In this document: positions 45,180 through 55,904 of the stretch, piece by piece
Position numbering within the stretch: position 1 is the first letter of the stretch
Layout: every line of letters starts with the position of its first letter
Notes under the pieces: generated by a model
What the model was told of the DNA's origin: nothing
The model's database searches: none
What the model saw: only the letters and a program-made list of their open reading frames with translations
Source: Pyrenophora tritici-repentis
Taxonomy: Eukaryota > Ascomycota > Dothideomycetes > Pleosporales > Pleosporaceae
Assembly: GCF_003171515.1 (NCBI RefSeq)
Contig: NC_089399.1
Span: 1,426,001 to 1,490,000 of the forward strand
DNA: 64,000 nucleotides
Reading direction: 5' to 3'
Translations under genes and position numbers: made by a program

Positions 45180-48100
45180 TCATTTATCTACCTTTTCGCG
45201 GCCAAATCGGCTCTTGCCTTTAGCAAAAAAGCCCTTGGCGCTGGTCATGCCCTTCCCGCTCAGTACATTAGCAGTATGGAGCAGGTCCTTGCCCTTGAGT
45301 TGCATTTGCTGGTTGGCAATTCGTCCACCAAATCCTGAGCTAGATGGCGCGGCAGCAGCGGGAGAACTTGGGACAGGTGCGCTGGCGCTCGTATGCTGTT
45401 CAGCCCCCACATCGTTGCTACTAGAACCGGCGAGTTTTCCAAACAGAAGAGAACCAGTGTGTCTATGCCGTGTCGACGACGTAGGCACTCGCTGTATTGG
45501 GTAGGTCTGAGTGGCTAGCTCGGGGTGTGCTTCGAGAGTAGAAGCTAACCAGCTGCCAAGCCCATGATCAGCTGTCGCCCAGTAGTCGCGCGTCTTGTTG
45601 TAGGTTTCAATTCGCTCCGACGCTGAATTCAGTGTCGCAATCTCACGAGCGCCTAGAGGCTTGTCCGAGGTTGGCGACTTTGCCGAAACCTCCTGTGTCA
45701 CGGTCGGCGTCTTGGGTGCTTCGAGAGGGGATACGTCCGCATGCTGTTCTGAAGGCTGTTGGGCTGGTGCTTCTGGCTGTTGTTTCTCAACAGGGCTGGA
45801 CTCTTTGGACTGACGGTTATCCGCGCTAAGACGTGGAGGTATATCCACAGCTTCTTGATTGAATTCGGTATTGACAACGTGAAGACCGGGCGAGTGTGTC
45901 TCTTCTCGAGTGGGGCTGGGGACCACAGGTATGGGGTCTGCAGGCGGAGAAGGCGCCGGTCTGTTAGGTTCGTTGACAGGCTCAGGTCTGATGACTGCGA
46001 GCGCATGACCTGGCCCAAAGTATGAGTCGGGAATGCCTTCAGGATGTGACTCATGTTCCAGTTCTGGAGCTCGTTCCATCGTAGGTGAGGGAGTTTTGAT
46101 ATCCTGGGAGGACTTTGTTGGCTCAACCGTAGATGCATTCTGTGTTTGCTCGTCTGGCGCTTGAAGCCGCGGGTTGCTTACTTCCCAACTAAAGCGACTG
46201 TTTATGACCGGTTTCGTTGGTTCATCCGATTGCGGAAGAAAGGTGACAGTTGCTGCTGGTGATTCAACCTGGGCGTTGCGCTCGGCGTCCTGGAATGACT
46301 GCCGAGAAGCGCGATCTTCTGATGCCCAGTACGTTTCATACTCACTGGGTAGTATAGAACTCGCGCGGTTTGCCTCGGGGCTGGTTGCTTGGAGTGAGCT
46401 ACGGCTCGGATCATTTGCCAGGGACTCTGAGGTCCCGAACGGACTGAGACTCGCAACAATTTCTTTCCGTAGACGATCACTTTCTTCATCCTCAGCTGTC
46501 GTCTCAGTGCTTAATTGAGGATCAAGAGTTGGCCGTTCCGGTTGGCTCTTGAAAGCTTCCGAAGGCTTGTCTTTCAATGGCGCAGGTGGTGGAAATTCAG
46601 ACTCTGGCGTATCTTTTGCAGGAGGACTTGGCGGGGCACTTGGAGAAGAATTCAATGTGCGATAGCTGAGGGGCCTGGGTAAATATTTACTGCGTCTCTT
46701 CTCCTGTTGGTTGTCTGATGCGCTTTCATCTGCACCCACAGTTGTAGCTCCGGCGTCTTTGGGCGCAGAGATCGGGTCAGATGTTTCCGTCTCTTTGTTA
46801 GTGATTTCAACAACTGGTTGTTTGGGCGTTGTTGGAGTGAGGTCAGGCTTGTCGAGAGATGTCAGATCGTTACTCGAGCGGTTCAATCCTCGGTCCTGCT
46901 CTCCGTGCTCTGATGGTGTCATGGTCGTGGTGGCGTATGATTCCCACTGTCCAGGAAGATGGGGGCGAAACTCTTTAACAGGACTGCTGGGTTTGCTATG
47001 GCTAGCTTTCGTTGGTGAAGCTGAACGAGAGTTGTCACGACTTCGTTCCCACGATTGAACGCTGTTTCTTGAACGGATCGACTGTGTGGACCCACGTCTC
47101 GAAGAGGCGACCTCACCGAATTTGCCAGCTAATGCCTGTACACGACCTTTGCTTGGCGACTCTGAGCGATCGCGTGGTAGAACATCTTCAATGGGAGATT
47201 GCGCATTGTGCGAATCCAAAAAGGTATTCTGTGACTGACGCTCTGCTGCACCCAAATCGGAAGCTCCAGCATCGGAGCCCTTTCTTGCGGCACTTGCAAT
47301 GTCCGCCTCACGGGCAGCATACGCAGCAGATGGGCCTTTGAGACCACCCTCCATTGCTTCAGACGAATCGTTGCTTTCTGTTGTAACCAAGGCGGATACT
47401 GGTTCCGGTACGCCTTTGCTGGGCGTCAAGACTGGTGACCGGGCCGGACTGTCGCCACGTGTCGGGGTAGCTAGACCACTGCGGGGGTTTGATGAGCTCG
47501 AGAAGTTGCGAGAGTGGCCAGGTGAGGGTTTTCGCGGAACGCGGTGCATAGGTTCAATGGCGATCGCGGACGTTGGCTGGGTAACAGGTGTCGTCGCCTC
47601 GCTAGGCTCTTCTGCAATTGCGGGTGTACTACCTTCGGCCTGGTTGCGGGCTTTCAGCGCTGATGTTGCAGAGCTGGGCACGCGACTCATGATTGGACTG
47701 ATTCCAGAGGTACTACCAGTGTTGCTTCGCAACAAGTCTGAGCCCGAATCGTTTGATATGGGCGTTGGCGGAACCGAGCGCGACTCATCAGTGCGAGTGA
47801 ATGCTTGATCAACAACAGAGCGCAAACCCTCGTCATCCTGCTGATGGGACGGTTGTTTGTCTGCGGGCAGAGATGTAGCATCAAAATCAGGTAAGTACTC
47901 GCTCTTGCGCTCTACAACTGTTTCCATGGGCTGCAGCGACTTGCCGTCGTCCTGGGTTGATGCTGCATCGTGGGGTAGCGGGGAAGTCAGAGAATCAATA
48001 CTTGGTCGCCCTGAGTCCAACGATGCGCGTGCCTGTTCTTCCTGGTGGCGTTTGTAAATATCCGCTGGTCTAATAAAAGGCAGCGGCTTGTCAGTCTGGC

Positions 48101-48778
48101 TGCCTTTGCGTGATCGTGGAGAAGTAGCAATTGGGGACGCTCCTGCTCCTATGCTGCTTTTCCTTGGAGGGAATTGGGTATTGGCGTTTGCATTAAAGTC
48201 AGTAGGGACCTGTGAGATACGCGTCTGAAGCGGCGGTGGCAAGGCAGTCGGGCTGAAGTCGCTCCTGCTATCATCATCACGACCTTGGTTGTTACTACTG
48301 CTGCTTGCATGTCCCTGGGTGTCTACATGTAGCGGCGCATGTCCCGAATGCGCAGACGGTATAGTCGAAGAAAAGGCACGCTGTTCCTCTCCATGTTCAA
48401 AGGAATTCCTTCGGCCCCTGGGAAGAGGCGCCTGCTGAGAGGGATCGGTAAAGCTCCGCGACGGCTGCTCGGTGCGCTGTGCGTAGTATCGCTGTGCTGG
48501 TGTCTGGACCTGTTCTGGCTCCCGATTGACGCCATATTCGTCATATTCGTCATATTCACCCCAATCGTCGCCATCGTAGGCGTTCTTCTTTGCTTGCACC
48601 CATTTCTTGGTCTTGGCGCGATTAACATTGGTCTTGAAGGACACGGGTTGGCCGGAGGTGAAAGGAGAGGCGCTCCGGTCGCTAATTGTAGGGTCAGCCC
48701 ACGGCAAACTACGTCAAGAAGTGCAACCTACAGCGGCGACCGGGCTTCTTCCTGGTTGAAGCGGAAGGGGCCAGACAT
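45180..48778 (-). CDS. Large Ser/Pro-rich disordered protein with conserved ends
   Basis: Two exons, 48778-48732 (47 bases) and 48681-45180, give 1,182 residues. The short first exon supplies MSGPFRFNQEEARSPLDRSA; without it the long frame would have no good start. The N-terminal block NVNRAKTKKWVQAKKNAYDG followed by DDWGEYDEYDEYG looks conserved and ordered. About 900 Ser/Pro/Thr/Glu-rich residues follow with many S/T-P sites. The C-terminus is again ordered: NKTRDYWATADHGLGSWLAS, then QMQLKGKDLLHTANVLSGKG and a basic end (FFAKGKSRFGREK). I believe this layout recurs in other filamentous ascomycetes but know no function. Membrane trafficking or actin-patch regulation is possible; no evidence here decides it. 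Confidence 0.82.
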
Positions 48779-49576
48779 GATGCAGTAGACTTGATGTGAG
48801 GGTTGGGTATGCGCACGACGACTCTATCACAGCGCTCCGCGGGACTAAGCCCAAATGCTGCTATATTCTACTGCGCATAAAAGAAAGAAGCAAAGAGCGG
48901 CTGTCGGCAGATGATATCTATGCGACAATGCTACTATCGGTAGTGCGCAGATGCAGCGACGAATGAGTTGGGTAGGAAGCGTGGCTGGAGTAAGCCGGGA
49001 GGGACGATTCGGCTTCAAGCTTCGCGGGAAGACAGACGTACGTCACCTGCTGCGCCTGTGAAAAGCACGACCCAATCGAGGACAAAGATGACACGACTAA
49101 TCTACAGTGAGGATAGCGAAGACAGTGACAGAGTGAGAGGTGCAACAAATATGACGAGGTCTGAAGTATTGCACTTGTTTCTCCGCACGGCTTCGCGGCT
49201 AGGAAGACCAGCGCCACAGCTTTGTTCCGTCCCAAGGCACGTGTGGCGCCAAGTGTGGCGCAGGGCAGTCCTCAGCCTGAGACATGGGCCGCTCTGAGAA
49301 CTAACCACGTTCCCCAATCCATTCACCCCGGCCGCGCTCCAACCCTTTTACACGAACATAATTTCACGTCTCGGCCTGAATCCCCCAGAAGCACAAAACA
49401 CAACGCACGCCGACATAGATTTGCATATATCTGCATACGATTGACGCCGGATACCCGATAGACCCCGCTGTGAACAACGACGCGCGCTGCAATCGCATCA
49501 CTGCCACGCCCCACGCCCCCCGGAACGGACAGATTTCCGCGTCACAACAACACACACACCCACATACATCACCACC
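48779..49576. other. Divergent promoter region
   Basis: 798 bases between the large disordered-protein gene (-) and SED5 (+). Pyrimidine- and CA-rich just before SED5 (CACACACACCCACATACATC). No gene seen. Confidence 0.5.
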
Positions 49577-50662
49577 ATGGCCGTCTCGATACAGGATCGT
49601 ACGGATGAGTTCCGGTCTATCCTCGCGCAGGCCCAACGGCGGCAGGCGCAGTCCAAGACGGGCGCACAACGGCAGTCGCTCCTCACGGCACAAGAGAAGA
49701 CACAGGCGAGCGCTAGTCCCCAGCGTCAACGCTCAGAGTTCGCACGAAATGCTGCGGAAGTTGCGCGAGGTGTGGCAAGCACCATGCAGAAACTAGAGCG
49801 CCTCTCGCAACTTGCCAAGCGCAAGACGCTATTCGACGATCGGCCCGTCGAGTTCGATGAGCTCACCTTTGTCATCAAGCAGGACATGACTGCGCTGTCT
49901 GGTCAGGTACAGTCGCTGCAGCAGATGAACGCAAAGCAACATCCAAAGTCAAAGCCAGGTGTAGACCAGGAGGGAGAGCACAACAGCAATGTCGTCATAC
50001 TGTTGAAAGACAAGCTGCAGAACGTGGGAACAAACTTCAAAGATGTGTTGGAGGTGCGCACCAAGAACATGCAGGCATCACGCTCGCGGACAGAGCAGTT
50101 TCTCTCGACCGCTGCCCAGCAATCTCACAGCAGCCTGGATCCTAGCCGTACCGACTCTCCGCTGTACCAGACACCCCAGCGAGGACGCTCACCAGGAGGA
50201 TTCGGCAGAAACACAAACGCAGTGCAGCAGGATCTGCTCTCGCTCGAACCTTCAGGGCCCTCGGCGCTGACCCGTGGTGGTCCGCAATCAGACGCACAGC
50301 TGCTGCTCATGGAAGAGGCTCAGCCCCAGAACGCCTATATCCAACAGCGAGGACAGGCAATTGAGTCGATAGAATCGACCATTCAAGAACTGGGAGGTAT
50401 CTTCAGCCAGCTCGCTCAGATGGTATCGGAGCAGGGCGAGCAGATCCAGCGCATAGACGCAAACACTGAGGATGTTGTGGACAATGTCGAGGGCGCCCAG
50501 CGTGAATTGATGAAGTACTGGAGTCGCGTTCAGGGCAACAGGTGGCTCGTTGCAAAGATGTTTGGTGTACTGATGATATGTACGTACCACCAGAACCTCC
50601 ATCTCTTGACATGGTACTAACCCATTACAGTTTTCCTACTCTGGGTCCTTATTTCTGGTTAA
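49577..50662 (+). CDS. SED5: Syntaxin-5-type SNARE Sed5
   Basis: Qa-SNARE of the cis-Golgi, needed for ER-to-Golgi and intra-Golgi fusion. Exons 49577-50579 and 50631-50662 give 344 residues. The N-terminus MAVSIQDRTDEFRSILAQAQ matches the Sed5 N-peptide that binds Sly1. An Habc-like helical region follows, then a Ser/Pro linker (GRSPGGFGRN), then the SNARE helix at about 255-320 with the zero-layer Gln in GEQIQRIDANTEDVVDNVEG. A C-terminal anchor follows (WLVAKMFGVLMIFFLLWVLI). The last exon is 32 bases and encodes half of the membrane anchor, so intron retention would give a protein with a cut anchor. Confidence 0.95.
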
Positions 50663-51694
50663 CCGCCACCCTTTTTCCTATGTAATCACCGCATGACTCG
50701 GCGTTTCGGGAGACTGGGAAGCATCTTTTACAAGCTCAGTTCCAGCATAGGTTTCTGGCAGAGCAATCGTTGCATAATGTGCTGCTGTACTTATTTATTT
50801 TCCCCACCCTGTATCCATATTTTTCGTTGGGTTTTTTTGTGTGTCTTTATTACCTATACAAGACTATACCTACACCTCATGAGCTAGCCTCGAGGCTTTT
50901 TTTTTTAGTAAACCCGTTATTTCCATCTTTCACATGCGAATGTAATGCCTTGGATGTGCTTTTAGGCGTCACAGTGTTGTCTCTACGTAGTTATCGTTAG
51001 GCATGTTAGCTGCGTACATACAACGTAGTCGTTTAGACCCGTATATACTGGTCCGCCAACTGCCACTGCGATAGTGTTTCACGTAAAGCGACGCCAAGCT
51101 TCTGAACAATCTATAAGAAATTGTCGATCCCAACTTCCTTTCTGCGGGAATCTCCAAGGGCGCATCATGTGACGTAATACGTAATCCCCCTAACGTCGCA
51201 AAGTCTCAGGTCTAGCAATCTGTGGTTTTCCTCCAGCTCTCTGTAGAACAGTCTTGGTGTATATCACGAAGCAGTGAGTCGTTAGTGTTTGCTGTAGTTA
51301 TTCAATTCCAATTAGATTTCGATACGACTTGTCCCAGATGCCAACACGTACCCCGAGTAGGTCGGAGTAGTCACGGCTGTAAGCCGGTGTATTGAATTTT
51401 CTTCCTCCGATTTCCAGAGCATCCAGAATACTCTGAAGGATGGTTACTGTTACAAAATAGGAACAAGACAAAACTGAAGAGTTCGGTCTTGTAACGACAT
51501 ATTGGCGATGGGAAAGCTATTCACACACATCTCATCTGTATGCGTCTCCTTTTACTTCGAAGTCACTGATACTTGGGTTATCTGCCCACATTACTCAGGA
51601 CACTGCAAGGTATCTCAGCCCGCGTGGGTCCGTCCAACAACCGGTTTGAGTCTCGATATGTTGTATGGCATAATGATATGATAGATGACGGGTT
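50663..51694. other. Gene-poor spacer downstream of SED5
   Basis: About 1 kb without a supported gene. It contains one copy of a diverged repeat at 50987-51066. Slightly AT-rich. Open frames here are short and have no motif. Confidence 0.5.
50987..51066. repeat. Diverged dispersed repeat, copy A
   Basis: Alignable by eye with 52951-53035. Shared order of words: GTAGTTAT, GCAT, GCTGC, TAC, then GTTTAGACCCGTAT against GCTTAGGCCCGTAA, and GCCAC at the end. Many differences are C/T or G/A. Similarity seems to continue upstream (GCTTTTAGGCGT against GCTTTTGGACGT). Confidence 0.45.
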
Positions 51695-51702
51695 GTTACT
51701 CG

Positions 51703-51864
51703 TAGACTCCGCAACAATCAATTCAATCCGGTCACTCTCCTAGACCCACTTACCTATCTAGGTAGGGCTTAAACTCCTATAGGTAACTACTAGGCTTAAA
51801 GCGGTAATCAATCAATCCAATCTGAACCTTCTAGGACCCACTTAATTGATTGTTGCGGACTGTG
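51703..51864. mobile_element. hAT-like MITE, 162 bp, with 8-bp target duplication
   Basis: The left end TAGACTCCGCAACAATCAATT and the right end, read on the minus strand, CACAGTCCGCAACAATCAAT-T form 21-base terminal inverted repeats with three mismatches near the tips and 16 identical inner bases. The flanks carry the same 8 bases, GTTACTCG, at 51695-51702 and 51865-51872. An 8-base duplication with short inverted repeats is the hallmark of hAT elements; at 162 bases this is a non-autonomous MITE. Inner direct repeats CCCACTTA lie at 51745 and 51837. It sits 350 bases upstream of the small secreted protein gene. Confidence 0.8.
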
Positions 51865-52010
51865 GTTACTCGGCCGATTCATGGTGATCCCACCAACTGT
51901 CAGCGCGCATATCGATGAAAGCCATTGCCCGATGCTCGGATGTCCCCAAAATCTGATGTCCCGAGCAGATCTTAGGGGGTGTATCGTATTTTACGGCAAC
52001 ATCTGTGTGG

Positions 52011-52199
52011 TATATAATGGGTGTTGATCGCCCACTCTGCTCCCCAATCATTCCTCACCTTCCATCGTATCCTGATCACCCATAGCATATAAGAAAAACT
52101 CTCCTCGACTCGATCACACCTCTTCCTCTTTCCTCTCAACCCATACCAGGTGCGTTTTACAGTGTCTGATAATACTAAACTTGGCTCATGAATAAATAG
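52011..52199 (+). promoter_or_regulatory. TATA motifs and 5' UTR intron of the secreted-protein gene
   Basis: TATATAATGG at 52011 and TATAAG at 52088 are candidate TATA boxes. A CT-rich leader (CACCTCTTCCTCTTTCCTC) follows. A leader intron is likely at 52150-52199: donor GTGCGT, branch-like TACTAAAC at 52173-52180 and acceptor AATAG, 12 bases before the ATG. Confidence 0.5.
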
Positions 52200-52211
52200 A
52201 CCCAAAGCGCA

Positions 52212-52472
52212 ATGGTGAACCTCAAGACCATGGTTATTACCGCCCTGCTTGCGCTCTCCGTCCACGGGCTTGATCTCAATCCTATCGGCAAAATCCCCAA
52301 TGAAGAAAGTAAGAGTTGCGGAGAGTGTGCTGATAATGGAGTACATGTAAGGATATCTCAACGTTTCAATCCAAAAGATTCGAGCTAACAACGTCTCTAG
52401 TGTACTGGAAAGTCTGCGTGCTGGAAAGTCTACGGTCAATATACCTGCCAAGGGAGCGGCGATTGTGTCTAG
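52212..52472 (+). CDS. Small secreted cysteine-rich protein (effector-like)
   Basis: Two exons, 52212-52346 and 52401-52472, encode 68 residues from an ATG in good context (GCAATGG). Residues 1-19 form a signal peptide (MVNLKTMVITALLALSVHG). The mature part of about 49 residues has six cysteines spaced C-x2-C-x6-C-x5-C-x8-C-x5-C (positions 36, 39, 46, 52, 61, 67), enough for three disulfides. The intron has a perfect GTAAGG donor, a GCTAAC branch site and CTCTAG acceptor, and falls exactly before the third cysteine. Size, secretion and cysteine content are those of fungal effectors or antimicrobial peptides; no specific family is recognised and no toxicity can be inferred. The frame stays open for 38 codons after the TAG. 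Confidence 0.72.
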
Positions 52473-52950
52473 AAGCAGCTGAAAGAGGAGGGCGTTGCGG
52501 CGATGGTGAGAGGTGTGTGTTGTGTAGATGAGAGAATCAATGAGATCAGGGGCGCGGCAGTTGAGTCAGATGTGTTGTTGCCAGAGTAATTGTTTAAGGG
52601 GAATGGGAATCCGTGATACAGCTAGGCAGTGTCAAAATCAACTTACCATTTGCTTTCACGAAGACTTACCAACGGCCTGTTACCTATCGTGAGTAGCCCA
52701 AACTCGAGTAGAGCAACAAATCCGTCTTGATTGGAACATCAAGGGCTACTGCAAGAAGAATCCGCTTCTGACAATGTGGGTGCTACGGATGACGATGACT
52801 AGAGCAAATGTAAGGCTGAGCAACTGCTTGCCCAAGATCTTCACGTCGCTATTGTGCGAGCGGATCAACTTAAAGGCTGATCAAGGCTAGTCTTGACTTT
52901 GGCAAGTTTGCAAGCACTGCCCGGAACAGCTTTTGGACGTAGTGGAGTCT

Positions 52951-53035
52951 GTAGTTATTCTTACGTGCATCTTGGCTGCATATGTACGTTGTACATATCG
53001 CTTAGGCCCGTAATAACTACCGCCCGCACGGCCAC
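52951..53035. repeat. Diverged dispersed repeat, copy B
   Basis: Partner of 50987-51066 in the same orientation, about 1.96 kb apart. Together they bracket the MITE and the secreted-protein gene. Confidence 0.45.
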
Positions 53036-53290
53036 GAAACTAGGAACGGTGCCTTGATATACCTTGACGTTGACAAATGTTTCCAAACAGGTACGAGTAG
53101 GTTTAGGAGCGAGGCGATGACATAAAGTCTATTTGTCCGCAAGGTGCTCCTTGTCCCGGTCCGAGCTTAGCTGAAGATCGGTTTGGTGGTCGACTATGGA
53201 ACGGTAGCAGGCCGCGTCGTTTCCCGTGTCGAGACGGCTGCTTGATGAAGCTAGGCTATTGACTGTGTCACCACCGTCGCGGAGATATCA

Positions 53291-53686
53291 TCAGCAATGC
53301 AAGGGCCTTCCCGGCGTAAGCTGCCCAGTCTCTGGAAACAAGACTGGGTGAAAGTGCAATGGGGGAACAAGTGGCTGCGGGACCGCGACCGAAGGTTTGG
53401 TCTGAAATCCAACGGTGCAGTCGGGCGGCGCCACAGGCCGAGTATTACAGATGACAGACGCGGTAGGTTGATATAGATGTGTACTAGGTGCCGCTTTAGG
53501 CCGGCGATGGCCTTGTTGGCGATTTAAGATCGCCAACACATTTGCCCCATGAGAGCCAGGCAATGGAGGATGTGCGACATGACGACAAGGACGACGTAAC
53601 GTCAGTCGGAGATTTGCGTCGGTTTCACTGGGGCAGGGTGCAAACAGCGGTGGATGCTGAGGAGTAGAGGCATGTTTCGAAGCCAT
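53291..53686 (-). CDS. Doubtful ORF of 131 codons
   Basis: Starts at an ATG in a strong context (GCACCATGGC) and is Pro/His/Ala-rich with six cysteines, but has no signal peptide, domain or intron. Composition looks like antisense or random GC-rich sequence as much as protein. Kept only because the surrounding 1.6 kb has nothing better. Confidence 0.2.
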   Translation of the reverse strand: MASKHASTPQHPPLFAPCPSETDANLRLTLRRPCRHVAHPPLPGSHGANVLAILNRQQGHRRPKAAPSTHLYQPTASVICNTRPVAPPDCTVGFQTKPSVAVPQPLVPPLHFHPVLFPETGQLTPGRPLHC

Positions 53687-54075
53687 GGTGCAGTCTCCGC
53701 TGACGCAATCAAGAGCTAGCAGAGGAAGGTCGTAAACACATTGGCATGGGCGAATGGTATCGCGTTCAAGCACAAGAGTTCGGATGCTTGCAAGCCTCGA
53801 CGAGCAGATGATCAAAAAGTAGGCCTGGCGAGGAGTGGGCTGGCTAGTGCCTCCTTCCTAATGTCTTGAACCCCCACACGCACGTCTAGACGCCTCGACT
53901 CCTGATCCGCCATTGCAATTGCTCTGCTGCACCTCTCCGCTGGCCGCCCAAACTTGTGTGTTGGCGATCACAGCTCCCACCGACACACTTTGCTGTCGGT
54001 CTCTGCCGGAGTAGACACGACGTGCACCGCCCGCATGTCTCGGTAGGCCAGCTTCCTGCCATCACCATCGCCCAG

Positions 54076-55904
54076 ATGCATGCGCGCTCCGGCGCAATGC
54101 CAGACCAGAAATGGGACCCGCCCACCGCCCTCAGCACGGCGCCCATCTTCGACGATGCCGTCTATCTTGCCGAAGCGCTGCATCTGCCCGTCAATGAGAC
54201 TGAGGATCAGCTCGACGCCGAATTAGTGCTGCTTGCTAGTGAATCTGGCATCGCCGACCCTTATCGCTTCGTGCCGGCCCCAAAGACCATTGCTCGCGCC
54301 ATTTCGTCCATGACGTTGGACAGCGATGAGAGGAGCTCAAAATCCATACATTCGCACGAAACCCAGTCCACCACCCTCACTTCTGCGCCTTCTCGTACTT
54401 CCAGAGACCACCTCTATCCTAGCGACCGCCTTTCGGCAAAGATGCTCACTCGATCACTTTCACGCTCACGTCCGACACGGTCGGTGGAGAAGCACCAGCA
54501 AGCCACTCCATGTCCTGGGCCTGGTATCGGGTCAGTGCAATGTTCGCCTCTGTCCGCCTCGCCTTCTGCCGTTTCCCTCCCGACAGCCCAACGGCAGCCG
54601 CGACCACGCAAAAAGCGTGGCTCGGCCATTTTCAACATCTTCCGCAAAGATACAAGGTTTGTTGTAGCCAGTAGGCTACCATCATGTCTCACCAGGGATG
54701 ACAGTAATGCTTGCACCGCCAACGTCACACACCACCGACACCATAGAGACGCAAAGCTAGAATGTGGCCATTCCTTGTCTGCGTACAATGTCCGCGGACA
54801 TATGCTGGAAGCGACAAACGGTGGCGCTAAGAGCGCCACACATCTTGTGCCAAATTGCTGCGGAAACCCATTACCACCGTCTGTGTTGGAGATTGTTCTC
54901 ACAAAGGAGACGGACATCTCTGAAAAGGACGAAGGCCCGTCGCCGGCCACGTCCACGTTCCGCGACTCTGGCTATTGCGAAGCTGGAATACCAGCAATAG
55001 GGCTGCCAAATCTGACCAAAGGCGATATTGTAGCAGACAACCTGCCATCTAAGCGTACCAGGCATGCGCCAATCAACATCGAAGCAGCATTAGCAAACGA
55101 AGCTTTCAAGAGCTTCAAGACGCAGCAGACGGAGCAATTCGAACATGTATCAAGCTTTGAGTGCACTCAGCGAAAGGCACTGGAGGCACACCATCAGACC
55201 ACGCTGCAGCGGTTGAAGGTCCGGCACGATGTCACAAAAGAAGAACTGATTGAGCAGGTATGTATCTAGGCTAGACATGCACGTTACCCCCGTCTGACGA
55301 GTTGTAGCACACCGAGGATCTTGAACGCTTAGAAGAACGCCAGCTTCTTGCCGAACACGACATGATCAAAGCGCACGCCCAAGAGACACAGAACGTATGC
55401 ACGGCGCTAAAGTACATCGAGGCTTATTGCGTGGGCACAAGAGAGGAGCAAGACCGCACACACACCGTGTCGGAGGACGACTTGAAGAAGCTAGAGCGGC
55501 AAAAAGCAACACAACGAGAACTTCCAAGGAAGCATGCGAGTGCAATCAACGTACTACGTGCAAGGCAAGAGGTGGATATGGAGCGAAGGTTGGAAGCACA
55601 GGAAGCCGAGCTGGAGCAACTGGATGCCGACTATGAAAAGGAGGTTTCAGCAAAAGAAGCGGAATACAAGAAAGAGTCGGAAAGACTTGAGGGACTCATT
55701 GCAACACGAAGAAAGAGGTTGTTGCAGAGATGGGACCTAAGGTTCGAGATGTGGCGCAAGGGCTGGGAGGAGCAAAACAACACGACACTGGATGCAAAGC
55801 TCGAACATGAGACCTGGCCGCCTCGCAAAGCCGATCACGCCATCACCATTTCCGATGCTAGTGCCTTGTACCAGTACCTCGAAGCCGCGGTATCAGCCGC
55901 CTGA
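54076..55904 (+). CDS. Coiled-coil protein with degenerate RING/IBR-like cluster
   Basis: Exons 54076-55257 and 55308-55904 give 592 residues from ATG 54076; a second ATG at 54097 is also possible, and the frame extends upstream without an ATG. The N-terminal 50 residues contain a helix (IFDDAVYLAEALHLPVNETE). A Ser-rich linker with RSLSRSRPTRS follows, then KKRGSAIFNIFRK. At about residues 205-275 Cys and His residues (LPSCLTRDD, KLECGHSLSAYNVRGHML, LVPNCCGNPLPPSVLE) resemble the fungal RING-IBR pattern, in which a CGH and CC..P-P spacing recurs, but several ligands are missing, so zinc binding is doubtful. The last 250 residues form a charged coiled coil ending in WDLRFEMWRKGWEEQN. I suspect descent from RBR-type ubiquitin ligases with loss of catalysis; this is inference. 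Confidence 0.72.

Larger units (their letters stand above)
52473..54075. other. Gene-poor spacer
   Basis: 1.6 kb between the secreted-protein gene and the next gene. It contains the second copy of the diverged repeat and one doubtful minus-strand ORF. The first 114 bases continue the frame of the secreted-protein gene. Confidence 0.5.

Noticed and set aside
47299..47808. Plus-strand ORF of 169 codons
   Set aside because: Antisense to the Ser/Pro-rich gene at 45180-48778.
51972..52451. Minus-strand ORF of 159 codons
   Set aside because: Antisense to the spliced secreted-protein gene and its leader; no ATG context or domain.
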